Shown: piece by piece, positions 44,633 through 48,189 of the stretch
How positions within the stretch are numbered: the stretch's first letter is position 1
How the letters are laid out: each line of letters starts with the position of its first letter
DNA from: Bacillota bacterium
Lineage (GTDB): Bacteria; Bacillota_A; Clostridia; Tissierellales; Peptoniphilaceae
Length of the DNA stretch: 48,189 nt
Reading direction: 5' to 3'
Assembly (NCBI GenBank): GCA_023443045.1
Contig: JAEZWK010000019.1
Location: 1-48,189, forward strand
Made by a program: the position numbers and the translations under genes
The notes under the pieces: generated by a model
Seen by the model: the letters and a program-made list of their open reading frames with translations, nothing else
What the model was told of the DNA's origin: nothing
The model's database searches: none

Positions 44633-46243
44633 TTAACTAACTTCTGTAAATTCCCGTCTATCCATATTCAAAACATGTGTATAATTTACATTGAGTTTCC
44701 CGCCATGTGATACAATCAAAACTATCTTATCTTTTTTCTCTGCAATTTTATTAATAATTTCCGAAAGTTGCTCTAGACTTTCAGAATCTAAACCAGCTTC
44801 TATTTCATCAATTAAAATTACATCTCTACTCTTACTACCAAAAAATAATTTAGCCATCAAAACTTTTTTAATCTCTCCGCCTGATAATTCCTTATTATTT
44901 AAAGTATAAGTTTGCTTATTTTCAAATTTTAATCTATTTAAAAATTTAGTTATCTCATTTTTAGAAATATCAAGTTTTAAAACTTCATTTAAGTAATTCT
45001 CAATATCTTCATTGACAATAATTTCTTTTTGATTGATATAAATAATTTTTCTATAAAGAGAATCCCTATTAATTTCCTTCAGATCTATATTATTATATTT
45101 TAACTCACCAGAGTAAGAATAAAACTTAAGTAAAATTTTTAGTAATGTACTTTTTCCCGTGCCATTACTCCCTTCGACTAAAACCACATCACCTTTTTTT
45201 ACAGAAAAACTAAGATCATCAATTATATTCTTAGTTTCAAAATCAAATCTCAAATTATTAACAACTATACAGTCAATTTTTTCAATTTCTGTGGACGCTT
45301 TATCAGTATCTAAATTCAATATAGAGTTTATATTAAAAAAACTCACAGATGAAGATAGTATTTTCCCAATAAATAATTCTATATTTGATCCTTGAGTTAT
45401 CATAAAATTAAAAATCATTATAAAGAAAAGTGCATTTGAAACAGAATTATTTATAAATGGAATAGATAAAATAATGGATATAGTAAATTGAATTATTATA
45501 TTATAATTCACAATAATTTGATTATAACCCTCTCTTATAATATCTTCTCTTTTTGCAGTATTAATAAAGTCAGATATTATTCTATCTGTACGATTAAAAT
45601 AATATTTTTGTAGCATATTATGTCTTGTATCTAAAATATTTTCAGTAATCTCATTAGTAAAATCGTGTACATGTTTGAGTTTAATATTCGTCTCCATCGA
45701 TGTTTTATACATTTTGTTCCTTGATAAAAAAGCTATTATTACACCAACTATTATTGAAATTACAGAAAAAAGAGCAATCATCTTATTAAAAAATAAAGAT
45801 ACTATAATCAAAGTAATTAATATAGTTACAGAACTTATTAAAGACGGAATCATAACACCTATAGTACTCATAATAGTCATAGTATCAGAAAAAAGAGTAT
45901 GACTTAATCCATTTTTATATAATAAATCTGTATTTTTAAGATCGGTGTTATATAAAGTAAATTGTATCTTTTTTAAAATGTATTTAAGATACTCTCCTCC
46001 AAACTCATCCATATACTTTGTCTTTATTACTCCCAAAAATGCAGAAAATAAGATTAAAAGTATAAAAAATCCAATATAGATCAAAATGTTTTCTTCATTA
46101 CCATAATTAGATGTTACCATTTTCATAGATATTGGAACAGCAATGGTCAATAAAGCCGAAAAAATGAATAAAAGAAAAGTTTTAATAAAGTGAAACTTAA
46201 ACTTTTTTATACCATCGACAAAATATTTAAATATTATTTTCAT
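44633..46243 (-). CDS. ABC transporter, fused membrane and ATPase domains (RiPP exporter)
   Basis: A 536-residue half-transporter: about six membrane helices (residues 15-290) and an ATPase domain (about 325-536) with Walker A GSNGTGKST, signature LSGGEIKKVLMAKLF, Walker B VILIDEIEAGLD and switch histidine VSHGG. It has no N-terminal C39 peptidase, so leader removal, if any, needs another protease. AAGGAG precedes the ATG. It directly follows the radical SAM gene in the precursor operon, so export of the modified peptide is the likely job; an immunity role by expulsion is possible. Confidence 0.88.
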   Translation of the reverse strand: MKIIFKYFVDGIKKFKFHFIKTFLLFIFSALLTIAVPISMKMVTSNYGNEENILIYIGFFILLILFSAFLGVIKTKYMDEFGGEYLKYILKKIQFTLYNTDLKNTDLLYKNGLSHTLFSDTMTIMSTIGVMIPSLISSVTILITLIIVSLFFNKMIALFSVISIIVGVIIAFLSRNKMYKTSMETNIKLKHVHDFTNEITENILDTRHNMLQKYYFNRTDRIISDFINTAKREDIIREGYNQIIVNYNIIIQFTISIILSIPFINNSVSNALFFIMIFNFMITQGSNIELFIGKILSSSVSFFNINSILNLDTDKASTEIEKIDCIVVNNLRFDFETKNIIDDLSFSVKKGDVVLVEGSNGTGKSTLLKILLKFYSYSGELKYNNIDLKEINRDSLYRKIIYINQKEIIVNEDIENYLNEVLKLDISKNEITKFLNRLKFENKQTYTLNNKELSGGEIKKVLMAKLFFGSKSRDVILIDEIEAGLDSESLEQLSEIINKIAEKKDKIVLIVSHGGKLNVNYTHVLNMDRREFTEVS

Positions 46244-46253
46244 TTTAATCTCC

Positions 46254-47495
46254 TTATGAAATCATATATGTTATAGGTGAACAGTATGCATCGCTTCCTT
46301 TATAAGCAAGGGCAGCCACTCTGCAATCAACAATATTACATTTGTCTTTTTTAATACATCCACAACACTTTGTTTCAGTATAACGTTTTTCGTTTCTATA
46401 ATTTTTAATATTATTACCTGGATTATTCCAAACATAAGTTAATCCATCTTTCAGAACATTCCCTTTAAAGAAAAATCTTTCATCACATGCACAATTACAA
46501 ATTTTTAACTTACCACTGGCAGTTAAAGTTGCTTGACTAATACCTCCATTGCATCTCAAGTCATCTTTTTTTATATAATTTTCTGAAATGTTGAATATTT
46601 CTGGATATACTTTCCTTATTTTATTTAATTCTTCAATATTAAAACTCTCTTTATCTCCAATTTTTGCTTTTCCTGTAGGTAATACAACATCTAATGAATG
46701 CATAGATCTGGGATAGCTATTCTTAACAAAATTAATCAATTCTCTAAATTCTAAAAAATTTGATTTCATAAGTGTGGATGAAATAAATAACTTAATATTA
46801 TTCCTTTCATATAAATTATCTATCAATTTTATAGCGTTAATAAAAGATTTATTATTTTTCCTAATTTTGTTATGAGTATGCTCCAATCCATCCAAACTAA
46901 CTTTAACCGTAAAATTATAATTATCAACTTCATCTAAAATATTAATTAAATTTTTATTAAAAAATCCATTAGTCATTATCCCTAAATTAAAACCTCTAAT
47001 TAATATTTCTTTAACAATTTTATCAAATTCAGGGTGAAGAGTACATTCTCCTCCTGTTAATGTGACATTGTAACAGTTTAAATTATATAATTCATCTAAT
47101 ATATTGCAAATATTAGTATAATTTAAATTATTTTTAATGACATTATCTCCAGAAGAACCATAACAATGGGAACAATTTAGGTTACAATTATTCATTAGTT
47201 CTATATTAAAAGCTGTTAGAGGTCTTTCTACATCGAAACTTTTCAAATTTATAAAGATATTCTCACTATTTTTTTCTTTTACTAAAAATCCATTCTCCTT
47301 TAATGAGTTAATTATTTCCTTACATCTTGGAATAAATCTATAATACCAAAATAATTGCCCTTTCTTATTAAATAAAAAGCCTATTATGCGTGCTATATCC
47401 TCATTTATTAAAATTCTATTTTTCAATTTATTATTAAATAAAACAAATTCATCATTATTAATTTTTAAAAGTAGAGTTCCATACAAAAGTTGCAT
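46254..47495 (-). CDS. radical SAM/SPASM peptide maturase
   Basis: A 413-residue enzyme predicted to modify the adjacent precursor peptide. The N-terminal about 85 residues look like a PqqD/RRE-type leader-binding domain (ILINEDIARIIGFLFNKKG). The radical SAM core follows with C104-C108-C111 (CNLNCSHC), GGECTLHPEF and VSLDGLEH. The C-terminal SPASM domain has many cysteines (CNGG, CNCACDE, CCGC, CNIVDC) for auxiliary Fe-S clusters. Such enzymes form thioether, C-C or C-O crosslinks; which one cannot be read here. AAGGAG precedes the ATG. The exact named subfamily is not certain. Confidence 0.9.
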   Translation of the reverse strand: MQLLYGTLLLKINNDEFVLFNNKLKNRILINEDIARIIGFLFNKKGQLFWYYRFIPRCKEIINSLKENGFLVKEKNSENIFINLKSFDVERPLTAFNIELMNNCNLNCSHCYGSSGDNVIKNNLNYTNICNILDELYNLNCYNVTLTGGECTLHPEFDKIVKEILIRGFNLGIMTNGFFNKNLINILDEVDNYNFTVKVSLDGLEHTHNKIRKNNKSFINAIKLIDNLYERNNIKLFISSTLMKSNFLEFRELINFVKNSYPRSMHSLDVVLPTGKAKIGDKESFNIEELNKIRKVYPEIFNISENYIKKDDLRCNGGISQATLTASGKLKICNCACDERFFFKGNVLKDGLTYVWNNPGNNIKNYRNEKRYTETKCCGCIKKDKCNIVDCRVAALAYKGSDAYCSPITYMIS

Positions 47496-47507
47496 AAATA
47501 ATACTCC

Positions 47508-47539
47508 TTAAAAATAAAATTGCTAGTTTCAACTAGCAA
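47508..47539 (-). terminator. attenuator hairpin between precursor and maturase
   Basis: Minus-strand TTGCTAGT-TGAA-ACTAGCAA, eight perfect pairs, followed by TTTTATTTTT. It overlaps the precursor stop codon and ends just before the maturase ribosome binding site. Partial termination here would give more precursor than enzyme mRNA. Confidence 0.82.
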
Positions 47540-47658
47540 CTTCCTGGACCACAAATCCAATTAGAACCCGCACGAACTGGTGGTCCAAAATTATCTTTTG
47601 ATCTAATGTCAAGTTCTTTTTTAAATAATACTTTTACAAAAGCTTTAATAATTCTCAT
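47533..47658 (-). CDS. RiPP precursor peptide, 41 aa
   Basis: ATG 47658 follows AGGAGG; TAG at 47533. The peptide has a basic, helical leader (MRIIKAFVKVLFKKELD), then IRSKDNF, and a C-terminal segment rich in Gly, Pro and Cys: GPPVRAGSNWICGPGSC, with cysteines at 36 and 41 and a tryptophan at 34. Leader plus compact C-terminal core, immediately followed by a radical SAM/SPASM enzyme and an exporter, is the standard RiPP layout. No double-glycine cleavage site is present. Function (antimicrobial, signal or metal binding) is unknown. I cannot tie it to a named precursor family. Confidence 0.85.
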   Translation of the reverse strand: MRIIKAFVKVLFKKELDIRSKDNFGPPVRAGSNWICGPGSC

Positions 47659-47678
47659 ATTTTTATCCTCCTATATAA

Positions 47679-47726
47679 AATAATTAGAATAAATATATTA
47701 AAATAAATATATTTATTCTAATTATT
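47679..47726. repeat. 19-bp inverted repeat at the RiPP transcription start
   Basis: Perfect arms 47679-47697 and 47708-47726 (core AATTAGAATAAATATA) with a 10-nt loop. The predicted start site (about 47723) falls at the edge of the upstream arm, so it is either an operator or a 5' mRNA hairpin ending close to the ribosome binding site. Confidence 0.85.
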
Positions 47727-47729
47727 CTT

Positions 47730-47758
47730 ATTTTACAAGCTATTGATTGTTTTGTCAA
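47730..47758 (-). promoter_or_regulatory. RiPP operon promoter
   Basis: Minus-strand TTGACA (47753-47758), 17-bp spacer, TAAAAT (47730-47735): nearly ideal sigma-A promoter. Confidence 0.85.
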
Positions 47759-47819
47759 GTATTTTGTAATTTTTCAAAAATTTACTCTAATAATTTCAAT
47801 CTTAAAACAATATATTTTA

Positions 47820-47857
47820 ACAAAAAAACGGGAATAAATCCCATCTTTCTCGTTTTA
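47820..47857 (-). terminator. terminator of the surface protein gene
   Basis: Just after the stop codon the minus strand has AAAACG...CGTTTT arms enclosing GGGA...TCCC, followed by seven T. Confidence 0.7.
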
Positions 47858-47858
47858 A

Positions 47859-48189
47859 TCATCTCACTTCGAAGATTTCATTTTCGTGGTTTGGTTTTAC
47901 GATTATGTTCATTGTGTCATGGTTTTTCCATGTGTTTCCTTCAAAGTAGTAGCTTGTGCTTGCGTTTATGATGTCTAGGTAGCTCCATCTTGTTTCGTTT
48001 ATGTCTGTGTATTTGTTTAGTCTATTTTCTGAAACATATTTTGCGTCTGTGGTTCTTCCTAATGCTCTATTTGTTATGTGTGCTACTTCTTCTCTTGTGA
48101 TTTTGTCTTCGTAGTTTGTTTGTTCGTTGTAGATGTCTAGCCATTCTGCTATTCTTGCGCTTAGGATGTATGGTGTGTACCATTCTTGT
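47859..48189 (-). CDS. C-terminal part of an SLH-domain surface protein (cut by window edge)
   Basis: An open frame of about 110 residues enters from the right edge and stops at TGA 47859. It contains an S-layer-homology-like repeat (ITREEVAHITNRALGRT followed by LNKYTDINETRWSYLDII) and ends in KPNHENEIFEVR. SLH domains anchor proteins to secondary cell-wall polymers, and large adhesins of anaerobic cocci end this way. Codon use is unlike its neighbours: AAC, ATC, TAC and GAC dominate, so G+C is visibly higher. The rest of the gene lies outside the window. Confidence 0.82.
   Translation of the reverse strand, partial: QEWYTPYILSARIAEWLDIYNEQTNYEDKITREEVAHITNRALGRTTDAKYVSENRLNKYTDINETRWSYLDIINASTSYYFEGNTWKNHDTMNIIVKPNHENEIFEVR

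Overview
This window looks like the chromosome of a low-G+C anaerobic Firmicute, most likely one of the Gram-positive anaerobic cocci and their relatives (Tissierellia/Peptoniphilaceae); the placement is inference. Pointers are the strong AT bias, the ecfA1-ecfA2-ecfT-truA order, amino-acid fermentation genes (tyrosine phenol-lyase, cysteine desulfidase, asparaginase, a full glutamate/3-methylaspartate pathway), a class Ib ribonucleotide reductase, and a surface protein ending in an SLH-type domain.

Left end (1-2640): a cluster of very small minus-strand ORFs that resembles type I toxin genes, then rubredoxin (+) and tyrosine phenol-lyase (-). From 2740 to 16332 nearly everything is on the minus strand. 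Three transcription units are visible: cupin / cysteine desulfidase / ECF transporter core / truA; an NrdR-type nrdI-nrdE unit that runs on through a phosphoesterase and a GTPase to ftsH; and exoA / htrA / a coiled-coil protein. From 16445 to 23533 the plus strand carries a zinc regulon (Zur-like regulator, ZnuA with a nested ZinT domain, ZnuC, ZnuB), followed by a coupled M23 peptidase / TtcA-like / MBOAT unit. From 23554 to 34668 the minus strand carries uraA, a conserved hypothetical gene, cvfB, and the glutamate fermentation operon, whose genes stand in reaction order: glutamate mutase (glmS, glmL, glmE), methylaspartate ammonia-lyase, mesaconase alpha and beta, citramalate lyase (citD, citE, citF). 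Then follow potABCD, a selenocysteine-containing glutaredoxin-like gene (+) with an in-frame TGA, thiI and a cysteine desulfurase, a 28-residue membrane peptide (+), a YprB-type exonuclease and asparaginase.

Right end (43379-48189): a composite pseudogene fusing the start of moaC to most of modC, which suggests loss of molybdenum cofactor functions. Next comes a compact, apparently complete ribosomal-peptide (RiPP) operon: a 41-residue precursor ending in ICGPGSC, a hairpin attenuator, a radical SAM/SPASM maturase and an ABC exporter. It has a consensus promoter and a 19-bp inverted repeat at the start of the transcript. The window ends inside a large surface protein gene with different base composition.

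The best candidates for an undescribed system are the RiPP operon, the left-end toxin-like cluster, and the UxxC selenoprotein, which standard gene callers would split or miss. No tRNA, rRNA, CRISPR array or insertion sequence was recognised.
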